Source: Nocardioides sp. Root140
GTDB lineage: Bacteria; Actinomycetota; Actinomycetes; Propionibacteriales; Nocardioidaceae
DNA: 62,834 nt
Direction: 5' to 3'
Assembly (NCBI RefSeq): GCF_001426745.1
Contig: NZ_LMFI01000015.1
Location: 1-62,834 of the forward strand
Shown here: in pieces, positions 35,189 to 43,753 of the stretch
Numbering within the stretch: position 1 is the stretch's first letter
Layout: every line of letters begins with the position of its first letter
Program-made: the position numbers and the translations under genes
Notes under the pieces: generated by a model
The model's input: the letters and a program-made list of their open reading frames with translations, nothing else
Database searches by the model: none
What the model was told of the DNA's origin: nothing

Positions 35189-35248
35189 GCTACACGTTGG
35201 CGCTGTGAGCTACGCGTGCGCGCCCTGAGCTACGCGTCGGCGGGAGCG
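35189..35248. repeat. Three imperfect tandem 20-base repeats across a gene end
   Basis: Copies begin GCTACACGTTGG, GCTACGCGTGCG and GCTACGCGTCGG at 35189, 35209 and 35229. The third overlaps the stop codon of the CoA ligase, so the gene end appears to have been duplicated twice by slippage. Not a CRISPR: no spacers. Confidence 0.6.
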
Positions 35249-36891
35249 CTCGTCGACGTACGGACCTCGTCGAAGGTCACCGACCCCTCGACGATCTGGT
35301 CGCGCAGCACGAACTTCTGGATCTTGCCGGTCGGTGTCATCGGCAGGTCGGTGACGAACTTCCAGAAGACGGGCGTCTTGTGCGGCGCGATCTGCTGGCG
35401 CAGGAAGTCGGTGAGCTCGGCGACCGTGGGTTGCTCGCTGCCGTGCCTGATCTTGAGGAAGGCACTGACCTGCTCGCCCCACTTCTCGTCGGGCGCGCCC
35501 ACGACGGCCGCCGTCTCGATGGCCGGGTGGTCCTGCAGGGCTGCCTCGATCTCAGCGGGGTAGAGATTGATGCCGCCACGGATGATCATGTCCTTGACCC
35601 GTCCGGTGACCTTGAGGAAGCCACGGGCGTCCATCTTCCCGATGTCCCCCATGTGCAGCCAGCCCTCGTCGTCGATGGTCCGGGCCGTCTCCTCGGGCAT
35701 GTTGTAGTACTCGAGCATGTTCTGGTAGCCGCGCACGCAGATCTCCCCGGCGATCTCGAGAGCCGCGGGGGCACCGGTGAGGGGGTCGGCGATCTTCATC
35801 TCCAGCTGCGGGAGCGGTTGGCCGACGGTGTCGGACTGGTCCTCGGGAGAGTCGGTGACGCGCGTCTGTGAGACGACGCCGTGCGCCTCCGTCTGCCCGA
35901 AGAGGATGCTGAACTGGCAGTGCAGCCGAGCCATGGTCTTGCGGACCAGAGCGGCGGGGACGGCTGCCGCGCCGCTGAGGATGGTCTGGAGGCTCGACAT
36001 GTCCCGCCGGTCAAGCTCGGGGTGGTCGAGCATCGCGATGAGCATGGTCGGCACGACCAGGGTGTGCGTGCCCCGGTAGGTCTCGAACGCCTCGATCAGT
36101 TGGCCGGGATCGAAACCGGGAAGGATCACGAACGTGCCGCGCTTGGCCCAGGCCCCGAACGAGGTCACTGCACCACCGCCGATGTGGTACATCGGCATCG
36201 CGTTGATGTAGACGCCTCCGTCGGACATGCCGGCCCGCTCGGCGACGAACGTCGCTTCGTTGACCAGGCCCATGTGGTGCAGGACGGCGCCCTTGGGGAA
36301 GCCGGTCGTGCCCGAGGTGTACTGCACCTGCACGACGTCCCGCGGCTCAATGGCGGGCAGCGCGGTGGACGGGCTGCCCGAGGCGAGGAACTCGTCCCAC
36401 TCCGAGAAGGGGTGGATGCCGCGCAGGTGGGGGAGTCCGGAGCTCATCTCGTCGACCATGCCGCGCATGTCGAAGTCCCGGTGCGTGTCGACCAGGAAGA
36501 CCGCCACGGACTCCGACTGGGAGAGGACGAACTGCATCTCGCGGGCGCGGTACGCCGGGTTCAGCGCGACCAGCACCATCCCGGCCATGGCGATGCCCTG
36601 CTGAAGCACGATCCACTCCGCGCTGTTGGGTGCCCAGATCGCGATCCTGTCCCCGGGCTGGTAGCGGGCCAGCAGTGCCCTGGCGACGTCCTCGATGTCG
36701 CTGAGGAACTCGGCGTACGTCCACTCCTTGCGGGCGTCGGCGTCCGGCACGCAGTTCACCAGGGCGAGTCGATCGGGCACGGTCGTCGCCGCGTGACGGA
36801 TCACGTCGCAGACGGTGACCTCGCGGACCTCGCCGGGCTCGGCCGGCCAATAGGACTCCGTCAGATTCATGCGTGCGGTGCCATCGGTCAT
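35230..36891 (-). CDS. Acyl-CoA synthetase (AMP-forming), candidate alicyclic-acid CoA ligase
   Basis: 553 residues of the ANL superfamily. YTSGTTGFPKGAVL phosphate loop, GWLHMGDIGKMD, GRVKDMIIRGG, and the C-terminal PTGKIQK lysine for adenylation. It resembles AliA- and FadD-type ligases. By context it activates the carboxylate for the Bad-type pathway. Start at ATG 36891 with TGGAG upstream; an earlier in-frame start at 36957 lacks a ribosome site. It diverges from the SDR-thioesterase operon. Confidence 0.88.
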   Translation of the reverse strand: MTDGTARMNLTESYWPAEPGEVREVTVCDVIRHAATTVPDRLALVNCVPDADARKEWTYAEFLSDIEDVARALLARYQPGDRIAIWAPNSAEWIVLQQGIAMAGMVLVALNPAYRAREMQFVLSQSESVAVFLVDTHRDFDMRGMVDEMSSGLPHLRGIHPFSEWDEFLASGSPSTALPAIEPRDVVQVQYTSGTTGFPKGAVLHHMGLVNEATFVAERAGMSDGGVYINAMPMYHIGGGAVTSFGAWAKRGTFVILPGFDPGQLIEAFETYRGTHTLVVPTMLIAMLDHPELDRRDMSSLQTILSGAAAVPAALVRKTMARLHCQFSILFGQTEAHGVVSQTRVTDSPEDQSDTVGQPLPQLEMKIADPLTGAPAALEIAGEICVRGYQNMLEYYNMPEETARTIDDEGWLHMGDIGKMDARGFLKVTGRVKDMIIRGGINLYPAEIEAALQDHPAIETAAVVGAPDEKWGEQVSAFLKIRHGSEQPTVAELTDFLRQQIAPHKTPVFWKFVTDLPMTPTGKIQKFVLRDQIVEGSVTFDEVRTSTSAPADA

Positions 36892-36964
36892 GTCGCGCTC
36901 CAGAAGTCGGTCGTGTGATGCGTGCCACCTGCACGGTAGATCGAAAACGTGCGACACTCAAGAG

Positions 36965-36989
36965 AACTCAGTTGCCAATAATGTAGTAC
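36965..36989 (+). promoter_or_regulatory. Promoter-like element before the degenerate dehydrogenase operon
   Basis: A 25-base AT-rich block starting AACTCAGTTGCC, with GTAG near its end, 16 bases before the ATG; counterpart of the block at 31504. Shared positions: AACTC, TT, C and GTAG. Confidence 0.45.
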
Positions 36990-37005
36990 TCCACAGGAGG
37001 AGCCC

Positions 37006-37797
37006 ATGAACGCCAGGCCTCTGGTCCGCACTCACTCAGAACAGGCGGTCCTGGTCGCCGGTGGTACGTCGGGCGTCGGCCTGGCCAGTGCCGAAGCGTT
37101 CCTCGATGCCGGCGTACGGCGGATTGCGCTCATGGGCCGGTCCCAGGAGCGCGGTACGCGTGCCCGGGCGACCCTCCTCGAGCGCTGTCCCGACGCGCAG
37201 GTCGAGTTCCTGTCGGTCGACGCCGGCGACGTCGACCTGGTGCAGGAGGCAGTCGCAGAAGTGCACCGGAGGCTCGGTGGTCTCGACGTCCTCGTCAGTT
37301 CGGTGACCACGGCGTACCGGCCCGAACTGCTGCATCGCACCGACCCCCTCGACATCGCGGGGATTCTTTCCGGGCAGGCGGTCCCGCCCATGCTGCTGAC
37401 CCGTGCGGTCTTGCCGTTCATGCGTGAGCAGGGTGGTGGCAGCATCATCAACATCGCCTCCGACGCTGCCAAGGTGGCCACTCCCGGTGAGTCCGTGCTG
37501 GGTGCGGCGATGGCGGCGATCGTGATGTTCAGCCGGGTCGCCGCGATCGAGGCCAAGCGGGACGGCGTGCGGGTGAATGTGCTGACACCCTCCCTGATCG
37601 CCGGGACGGCCACCGCTAAGAACGTGCTCAGCGACGGCTTCAGCAAGAAGCTCTTCGAGAAGGCGGCCGAGCAGGCCCACCTCGGAGTGGCGGAGCCCGA
37701 GGACCTGGCTGCCATGGTGGTCTTCCTCGCCGGCCCCGGCGCCGCGCGGGTCACCGGCCAGGCGATCAGCGTGAACGGCGGGATCTCGGCAGCATGA
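37006..37797 (+). CDS. BadH-like short-chain dehydrogenase lacking catalytic Tyr/Lys
   Basis: 263 residues. Cofactor loop GGTSGVGLAS and NIASDAAKVATPGE, the latter close to BadH of Rhodopseudomonas, including the catalytic Ser. The following YxxxK motif is replaced: BadH has Y-A-A-C-K where this protein has L-G-A-A-M. The fold seems intact to the C-terminal VTGQAISVNGG. This is unlikely to be a standard hydride-transfer dehydrogenase. GGAGG precedes the ATG; it overlaps the thioesterase gene by four bases. Confidence 0.82.
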   Translation: MNARPLVRTHSEQAVLVAGGTSGVGLASAEAFLDAGVRRIALMGRSQERGTRARATLLERCPDAQVEFLSVDAGDVDLVQEAVAEVHRRLGGLDVLVSSVTTAYRPELLHRTDPLDIAGILSGQAVPPMLLTRAVLPFMREQGGGSIINIASDAAKVATPGESVLGAAMAAIVMFSRVAAIEAKRDGVRVNVLTPSLIAGTATAKNVLSDGFSKKLFEKAAEQAHLGVAEPEDLAAMVVFLAGPGAARVTGQAISVNGGISAA

Positions 37798-38606
37798 GGG
37801 CAGGAGTGAGCGTCGCCGACGGCGTGAACGCATTGAGTGCCATCCAGTTCGTCCTCTCCGGACCGACGAAGCTCTTCGGAGCAGACCCTTGGCAGGACGG
37901 CGACACTGTGCGGGGCGTGATGCCCGCCGATCGCTTGTTCCCGGGGGCTGACGGTCGGCCGGCAGTCGGATCCCTCGGCGTACTGGTCGACGAGGTGGTC
38001 GGCTACTCGATCATCGGCAGCCTCCCCGAGGGTGCCTGGACCGTCAGTACCGAGATCTGGATCGACATCGTCCGCCCACTTGCCGATGCCGAAGGTGAGC
38101 TGAGTGCGTCGGCGCGCAGCATCGCGCCCGGATCCTTCGCGACCGGTGAGCTGATCGATGCTTCGGGAAACTTGATCGCCGAGTGTCGTGAGCGTGGTCG
38201 GGAGATTGCCGATCCGCCGGACTTCGCCGTGGCCCGGACTGATTTCGCCTTCGATGGCGCGGTCGACCTCGACCAGGACCTCAGTGGTGTGCTCTCCCTG
38301 CGCGAAATGGGGGAGGGCTGGGTGCTTCCCGTCGTGCCACGCTGGGAGAACCCACGCGGCGTACTGCACGGCGGCGTTTCCCTCGCGGCCAGCGAGGCGG
38401 CCGCCACGGCCTCGAGGGTCGAGGCGGGCAGCGACCTGGCCACCTCGTCCCTGCACATCGTCCACACCCGCGCTGTGCCGAGCGGCGTGGACCTGGAGCT
38501 GCGTACGACGACCCGCCACGCGGGCCGCACCCTCTGGGTCACCGACGTCGACGCGGTGTGGAACGGCAAGGTCTGCGCGACCACCCGGGTCAGCGCCCAG
38601 GCCTGA
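37794..38606 (+). CDS. Tandem hot-dog-fold acyl-CoA thioesterase (PaaI/acyl-CoA thioesterase type)
   Basis: 270 residues made of two hot-dog domains; the second has the PaaI-like NPRGVLHGGVSLAASEAA helix start, the first the matching VGSLGVLVDEVVGYS. Such proteins release acids from CoA to recover CoA from dead-end esters. Coupled to the degenerate dehydrogenase. Confidence 0.75.
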   Translation: MRAGVSVADGVNALSAIQFVLSGPTKLFGADPWQDGDTVRGVMPADRLFPGADGRPAVGSLGVLVDEVVGYSIIGSLPEGAWTVSTEIWIDIVRPLADAEGELSASARSIAPGSFATGELIDASGNLIAECRERGREIADPPDFAVARTDFAFDGAVDLDQDLSGVLSLREMGEGWVLPVVPRWENPRGVLHGGVSLAASEAAATASRVEAGSDLATSSLHIVHTRAVPSGVDLELRTTTRHAGRTLWVTDVDAVWNGKVCATTRVSAQA

Positions 38607-38660
38607 GCCTGCAGAGCTCCGATCGACCTCGATCTGACAGCCAGGCTGACAAGTAAACGG

Positions 38661-38692
38661 AGAGCCCGACCGCCACTGGACGGTCGGGCTCT
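38661..38692. terminator. Bidirectional terminator
   Basis: A perfect 12-bp stem, AGAGCCCGACCG at 38661-38672 with its complement at 38681-38692, and an 8-base loop, between the convergent thioesterase and nitronate monooxygenase-like genes. Confidence 0.85.
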
Positions 38693-38704
38693 GCGTGCCT
38701 TTGG

Positions 38705-39802
38705 TCAGGCGACGACCATGTCCCGAGTGAGGGCTCGCAGGATGTCGGCCGCCTCTCGTGCGGTCCGGGGCACGAACTCGGCCACGTCCACGAGGTCGTG
38801 GATCGCGGAGGCGACCTGTCCGGTGAGGACCAGGCTGTTCTCGACGTCTCCCTCGGTCTGGGCCCGCTGCATCGACTCGATCTTGTGGCGCACCAGGCTC
38901 ACGGCATCGACCTCACCGAGCTTCGCGCCCTCGAGAAGTTCGCGCGACGCCGTGTTCCTGAGCCCCCGGCACGGTCCGTAGACCCCGTTGAACGCGACGT
39001 CGTCGCCCTCCTTCGCGTCGAGGAGGGCCTGCAGGTACGCCGGGTGCCAGTCGCTGTTGTCGTGGGTCGTGATGAACCGGGTGCCCATGGCGACGCCGTC
39101 GGCGCCCATCGCGAGGGCGGCGGCCAGGCCTCGCCCGTCGCGTGCACCGCCCGTGAGCAGCACCGGTACGTCCACCGCCTCGGTGATGCTGGGGACCAGG
39201 ACGAACGTGTGCACGGCGGCGCTGGGTGCGTGCCCGCCCATCTCGAACCCGGCGGCGATGACCACGTCGACGCCGGCCTCGGCGGCCTTCACGGCCTGTC
39301 GGGTCGATCCGACCTTGTGCTGGTGCACCACGCCGGCGTCCTTCAGCATCCCGATGTAGGGGCCGGGGAATCCGGCGGAGGTGGTCACCACTCGGAGCCG
39401 CGCGGCGATGGAGCTGTCCGCGGCGCGGGCCTCCAGGGCGGTGCGGACGTAGATGTCGGTGAACGGCAGGACGTCGCCGTTGGCGTCCACTCCGATCGGG
39501 ATGTTGACCGCGAACGCCTGTTCGGTCAGCGAGGCGCACTCCTCGATGTGCTCGCGGAAGGTGCGGGCGCCGGCGGCCAGGTCCTCGGGCATGCCTGGCA
39601 TGGAGACCGTGCCGAGACCTCCGGCGTTGGAGACCGCCGCGGCAAGGCGCGGCGTACGGAACGGTCCGAGGCCTTCCTGCACGATCGGATGGTCGACGCC
39701 GACGAGCCGAGTCCACCGGTTGGCCAGTGGGGCGGTGGTGGCCGGTGGCGCGGGTGGTGCAGCGGGCGGCGCGGTGGGCTGCGCGGTCGGTGACGAGGTC
39801 AT
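38705..39802 (-). CDS. Nitronate monooxygenase / 2-nitropropane dioxygenase-like FMN oxidoreductase
   Basis: 365-residue TIM-barrel flavoprotein. A low-complexity Pro/Ala tail (about 25 residues) precedes VQEGLGPFRTPRLAAAVSNA; GFEMGGHAPS and VLLTGGARDGRGLAAALAMG match the FMN-binding NPD family. In steroid catabolism a member (IpdC) acts as a CoA-ester dehydrogenase, so a role as a flavin oxidoreductase on a CoA ester fits the coupled acyl-CoA dehydrogenase better than nitronate removal. The start overlaps the upstream stop (ATGA). Confidence 0.8.
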   Translation of the reverse strand: MTSSPTAQPTAPPAAPPAPPATTAPLANRWTRLVGVDHPIVQEGLGPFRTPRLAAAVSNAGGLGTVSMPGMPEDLAAGARTFREHIEECASLTEQAFAVNIPIGVDANGDVLPFTDIYVRTALEARAADSSIAARLRVVTTSAGFPGPYIGMLKDAGVVHQHKVGSTRQAVKAAEAGVDVVIAAGFEMGGHAPSAAVHTFVLVPSITEAVDVPVLLTGGARDGRGLAAALAMGADGVAMGTRFITTHDNSDWHPAYLQALLDAKEGDDVAFNGVYGPCRGLRNTASRELLEGAKLGEVDAVSLVRHKIESMQRAQTEGDVENSLVLTGQVASAIHDLVDVAEFVPRTAREAADILRALTRDMVVA

Positions 39803-40968
39803 GAGGTTTCCTTTGTGTAGGGGACGAAGTCGCGGCCGAACCGCTCGCGGGCGATGATGATCTTCTGGATCTGGGCAGTGCCGTCGGCGATCTCCACGGC
39901 CATCACGTCGCGGAGTCGTTGTTCCAGCCCCATCTCTGTGGCGTAGCCGTAGTGGCCGTGCAGCAGCAGGCATTCCTTGACCGCGGCGCTGGCCAGCTTG
40001 GGTCCGAACCACTTGGACATGGCGGCCTCGGCGGTGTGCTTCTCGCCGGCCGTACGCCGCGACAGGGTCGAGTAGCAGAGCAGTCGTGCGGCCTCCAAGG
40101 TTGTGCTGTGCTCGGCGAGTGGGAACGAGACGCCTTCGTAGCGCGACAGCGGCTGGCCGAAGGCGTGGCGGTCGCGGACGTAGCGGGCGGTCAGGTCCAC
40201 CGCGGCCTGGGCTGCGCCGATGCCGGTGAGCGCCAGCAGGGGGCGGGTGAAGTCGAAGCCGCCGAGGACGCTGCGGAAGGCGCTTCCCTCCGCTCCGACG
40301 AGGGCCTCGGCGGGGACGTGGACGTCGTCGAAGAAGATCGTGCCGCGGCCCATCGGTCGCCAGCCGGTGTCCGACATGGTGCTCTTGGTGATCCCGGCGG
40401 CCTCCAGGTCGACGAGGAACGTCGAGACCCCGACGTCCTCCCCGTCGCGCAGGGTGCGGGCGACCACGATCATCGCCTCGGCCTGGGCGAGCATGGTGAT
40501 CGAGGTCTTCTCGCCATTGAGCAGGTAGCCGCCGTCATGGGCCGTGGCCGTGGTCCGGATCGCCGTGGCGTCCGACCCCGCGTGCGGCTCGGTGAGCGCG
40601 AATGCGACGTAGGTGTCGCCGGAGGTCAGCGGAGGCAGCCAGCGCTTCCGCATCGCGTCGTCGCCGTGCTGCGCGATGAGCGACGTCATGAGCAGCACCG
40701 GGATGACGGCGTTCGCGACGTTGAAGTCGGCGTACGCGAGCTCTTCCACCGCGAGGCCGACGGCGACGTAGTCCTCGGTGTCGAGCGGGTTGTGGTCGGG
40801 CCCGGCCAGCAAGGAGAGGACTCCGAGCTCGCCGACCTGTCTGTGCTGCTTCCACGGGAAGTCGTCGGCCTGCGCGCGGGTCAGGTATCCGCTGGCCAGC
40901 TCGTCGCGGGCGAACCTGCGCACGGACTCCCGGATCGCCAGCTGGTCGTCGCTCGGTGCGTGGTCCAT
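39799..40968 (-). CDS. Acyl-CoA dehydrogenase, candidate cyclohexanecarboxyl-CoA dehydrogenase type
   Basis: 389 residues. FALTEPHAGSDATAI and the AFGQPLSRYEGVSF helix are typical. The C-terminal catalytic position has Asp (ADGTAQIQ) instead of Glu, and helix G has no Glu (FDFTRPLLA). The ADGTAQIQ form recalls alicyclic acyl-CoA dehydrogenases such as AliB, which fits the badI/badH neighbours; this is recall, not an alignment. Start ATG 40968 after GGAGGAG. Confidence 0.87.
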   Translation of the reverse strand: MDHAPSDDQLAIRESVRRFARDELASGYLTRAQADDFPWKQHRQVGELGVLSLLAGPDHNPLDTEDYVAVGLAVEELAYADFNVANAVIPVLLMTSLIAQHGDDAMRKRWLPPLTSGDTYVAFALTEPHAGSDATAIRTTATAHDGGYLLNGEKTSITMLAQAEAMIVVARTLRDGEDVGVSTFLVDLEAAGITKSTMSDTGWRPMGRGTIFFDDVHVPAEALVGAEGSAFRSVLGGFDFTRPLLALTGIGAAQAAVDLTARYVRDRHAFGQPLSRYEGVSFPLAEHSTTLEAARLLCYSTLSRRTAGEKHTAEAAMSKWFGPKLASAAVKECLLLHGHYGYATEMGLEQRLRDVMAVEIADGTAQIQKIIIARERFGRDFVPYTKETS

Positions 40969-40986
40969 CGGCTCCTCCAAAGATTG

Positions 40987-40997
40987 ACATTCAATGT
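40987..40997. promoter_or_regulatory. Short palindrome in a divergent promoter
   Basis: ACATTCAATGT, a perfect 11-base palindrome about the central C, 19 bases before the acyl-CoA dehydrogenase start. Candidate operator. Confidence 0.4.
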
Positions 40998-41008
40998 AAC
41001 TCGATCAC

Positions 41009-41023
41009 GATTCACGTAGAATC
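41009..41023. promoter_or_regulatory. Candidate PaaX-type operator
   Basis: GATTC-ACGTA-GAATC, a perfect 5-bp inverted repeat between the divergent acyl-CoA dehydrogenase and PaaX-type genes. GATTC is also the core of the site bound by E. coli PaaX, so autoregulation is plausible. Confidence 0.5.
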
Positions 41024-41091
41024 TAAACCTCGGGTCCGCATCGGGCAAGGGCAGATGGCTAGGCTGCCGTCCGGACGCAGGAGGAATGCAC

Positions 41092-41961
41092 ATGCCGACA
41101 CCGTCATCGACGGCACCGCTCGTCGGGCGATCGCCATTGCTCCGGGCCGAGGGCGAGAGCCTGGCGCCCGGAAGTGCGCGCTCCCTGCTCGTCACGATCC
41201 TCGGTGAGCTGGTCTGGCCCACCGGCGAACCGGTGTGGACCTCCACACTGGTGCGGCTCCTGCGTGGCCTCGGCATCGAGGAGCAGACCGCTCGCCAGGC
41301 CATCGCACGAGGCGCACAGTCGGGCTGGATGGTCCCGGAGCGACGCGGCCGCGAGGTCAGCTGGTCGCTCGGGCCGCGGCTCGAGCACATCTTCGAGGTC
41401 GGCTCGAAGCGCGTCTTCTCACTCAGCGACCCGTTCGAGGACTGGCCGGGCACCTGGCTCTCGGTCCTGGTCACCATCCCCTCGACGCACCGTCGTACCC
41501 GCCGGCCGCTGTACGCCGGACTCACCTGGGCAGGCTTCGGGAACCCCGTCCCCGGACTCTGGCTCAGCCCGCACGTGGAGCGCGTCGACGAGGTGCGCGA
41601 GCTGATCGCCGAACTCGACCTGCACGAACACACCATCTCGCTCGTGGGCAGGACCGACGAGGTGGGCATCGGGGAGTTGGAGATCGTCTCTCGGGGGTGG
41701 GACCTCGCTGCCCTCGAAGAGCACTACCGGATGGTGCTCAAGGCGATCGGCACGCTGGACCCGAAGCCGGGCGAGGACACCATGTTCGCCTTCCTCCGCA
41801 TGATCAGCGAGTGGCAGGAGCTGCCCCGCACAGACCCGCAGCTGCCCGAGGCGCTGCTGCCCGACTGGATCGGCCGCCGTGTGGCACGGGAGATCGAGGA
41901 GCGCCGCGCCAAGTGGACACCGTCGGTGCGGGCCCTGTTCTCGGAGATCAACGGATCCTGA
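41092..41961 (+). CDS. PaaX-family transcriptional regulator
   Basis: 289 residues: N-terminal winged helix (about 25-95; TSTLVRLLRGLGIEEQTARQ), the PaaX middle domain with TWLSVLVTIPSTHRRTR and GLWLSPH, and a helical C-terminal region. PaaX proteins repress aryl-CoA pathways and are released by an acyl-CoA. It probably controls itself and the divergent dehydrogenase operon. GGAGG at 41080 fits ATG 41092 better than ATG 41086. Confidence 0.85.
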   Translation: MPTPSSTAPLVGRSPLLRAEGESLAPGSARSLLVTILGELVWPTGEPVWTSTLVRLLRGLGIEEQTARQAIARGAQSGWMVPERRGREVSWSLGPRLEHIFEVGSKRVFSLSDPFEDWPGTWLSVLVTIPSTHRRTRRPLYAGLTWAGFGNPVPGLWLSPHVERVDEVRELIAELDLHEHTISLVGRTDEVGIGELEIVSRGWDLAALEEHYRMVLKAIGTLDPKPGEDTMFAFLRMISEWQELPRTDPQLPEALLPDWIGRRVAREIEERRAKWTPSVRALFSEINGS

Positions 41962-41994
41962 AGTCGGGGCGACTGTCGAGGTCCACACCGCTGC

Positions 41995-43734
41995 ATGCTG
42001 GTCACGGTGGAGCCGGGCGCCCGACCTGCGCAGACTCGCAGGGTGACTCCTCCAAGGTTCGACCCCACAGCCGAAGACTTCGACGTCGAGACCCTGCGTG
42101 CGCGCCGCGCCGACAGGCGCTGGAACAGGATGTCAGTGGGCGACATCCTCGAGCGGGTCACCTGGAGCACGCCTGACAAGACCGCTCTGGTCGGCTGGGA
42201 CGGGGCGTACGGCGACCCGCGGTTCGCCCGGATGACCTACCGCGAAGCAGACGAGGCCGCCAACCAGGTGGCACATGCACTGCTCGGCGAAGGCCTCGAG
42301 CCCGGTGACCGGGTCCTGCTCTACTGCGACAACTCCGTCGAGGCGATCGTCCTGTTCTTCGGCATCGCCAAGGCCGGGATGGTCGCGGTGCCGGTCAACT
42401 CGCTGCTCGCGGACGACGTACTCGCCCATGTCCTCGACCACGTCGAGGTCTCACTCGTCGTCGCCGATGCCGGACTGGCGGCTCGAGGTGACGCGGTGTT
42501 CGCGGCGCGGGGCCTGCGCCCGGCGGTCAGCATCCCCATCGGAGGGGAGACTCCGGCCGGAAGCACTGAGTTCGCCGACTGGATCGGCGACCGGCCGACC
42601 GAAGAGGTCGACGTGACCATCCACGGCGACGACATCTGGGCCCTGCTGTTCACCTCGGGCACGACCTCGATGCCCAAGGCGTCGATGACGGCGCACTCCT
42701 ACTCCTATCTGAGTGCGTACTCCTACGCGATGTCGCTGACGCGCGGGCTCGCCCACGAGACCGACCTCGTGCTCGCGACGTTCCTGCCGATCGTCTACCA
42801 CTGCGGGCACAACTCGACCGTGATGCCTGCGATGCTCAGCGGCGGCACCGTCGTGATCGGCCGCCGACCGGATGCCGAGGGGCTGGCGGCGGCGGTCACC
42901 CGCGAGAAGGTCACCGCCGTCTGGGCCGGCTCACCGCTGTGGGTCGGCAAGCTGGTCGAGGCCGCCGAGGCCGACCCTGCCGGAGTCGACCTCTCCTCAC
43001 TCACCGTCGTGATGTTCTCGTGGGGCGCGATGACCCCGGATCTCTTTCCCCGCTTGAAGACCGCGGCGGGTGGTGACGTCGCGATGCTCGAGGTCTTCGG
43101 CCAGACCGAGTCCCAGTCGTGCTTCCGGTTCTGGCCCGACGCCCAGCCCGGGAGGGCGGCGGAGTCGTTCCAGGGCGTCAACCATGTCGGCCTCCCGACG
43201 CCCTTGCTCGCCGCCGACGTGCACGACCCGTCCGGTACGTCGCTCGCCGGCACGGTCGGCGCAGCAGGCGAAGCCGTCTATCGGAGCCCGATGATCACTG
43301 CCGGCTACTACCGCAACCTCGAGGCCACCCGAGAAGCGTTCCGGGACGGCTGGTTCCACTCCGGTGACAGCTGCGCCTACGTCGCCGAGGGTGACCGTGC
43401 GCAGGTGATGGTCGACCGGCTCAAGGACGTCGTGAAGTCGGGTGGGGAGAACGTCTCCAGCATCCGGGTCGAGGGCGTGCTCGCCGGTCACCCCGCCGTG
43501 GGTCGCGTTGCCGTGGTCGGCGTACCGGATGACACGTGGGGTGAGCTGGTCACGGCCGTGGTGATCCCCGCCGAGGGGGCCGCGGTCAACGAGCGGGACC
43601 TCATCGCCTGGGCACGTCAGCGACTGGCCGGCTACGAGACGCCCAAGCGGGTCGTCGTCATGGCCGCGATGCCCGAGACGGTCGGCGGCAAGGTGCGCAA
43701 GCACGAGCTGCGGGCCCAGCTCGCGGCTGGCTGA
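41995..43734 (+). CDS. AMP-dependent acyl-CoA synthetase
   Basis: 579 residues. LLFTSGTTSMPKASM phosphate loop, GQTESQS, GWFHSGDSCAY, DRLKDVVKSGGEN, and C-terminal GGKVRK lysine. Related to caiC/fadD-type ligases; substrate unknown. It follows the PaaX gene after 33 bases. The start is uncertain: ATG 41995 lacks a clear ribosome site and GTG 42043 is possible. Second ligase of the cluster. Confidence 0.87.
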   Translation: MLVTVEPGARPAQTRRVTPPRFDPTAEDFDVETLRARRADRRWNRMSVGDILERVTWSTPDKTALVGWDGAYGDPRFARMTYREADEAANQVAHALLGEGLEPGDRVLLYCDNSVEAIVLFFGIAKAGMVAVPVNSLLADDVLAHVLDHVEVSLVVADAGLAARGDAVFAARGLRPAVSIPIGGETPAGSTEFADWIGDRPTEEVDVTIHGDDIWALLFTSGTTSMPKASMTAHSYSYLSAYSYAMSLTRGLAHETDLVLATFLPIVYHCGHNSTVMPAMLSGGTVVIGRRPDAEGLAAAVTREKVTAVWAGSPLWVGKLVEAAEADPAGVDLSSLTVVMFSWGAMTPDLFPRLKTAAGGDVAMLEVFGQTESQSCFRFWPDAQPGRAAESFQGVNHVGLPTPLLAADVHDPSGTSLAGTVGAAGEAVYRSPMITAGYYRNLEATREAFRDGWFHSGDSCAYVAEGDRAQVMVDRLKDVVKSGGENVSSIRVEGVLAGHPAVGRVAVVGVPDDTWGELVTAVVIPAEGAAVNERDLIAWARQRLAGYETPKRVVVMAAMPETVGGKVRKHELRAQLAAG

Positions 43735-43737
43735 CGC

Positions 43738-43753
43738 CGGTCCTTCAGGACCG
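43738..43753. terminator. Small convergent hairpin
   Basis: CGGTCC and GGACCG (with T-C-A loop bases) between the ligase stop and the thioesterase stop, overlapping the latter. Confidence 0.4.

Noticed and set aside
35189..35248. CRISPR-like array
   Set aside because: Three contiguous imperfect 20-base copies with no spacers.
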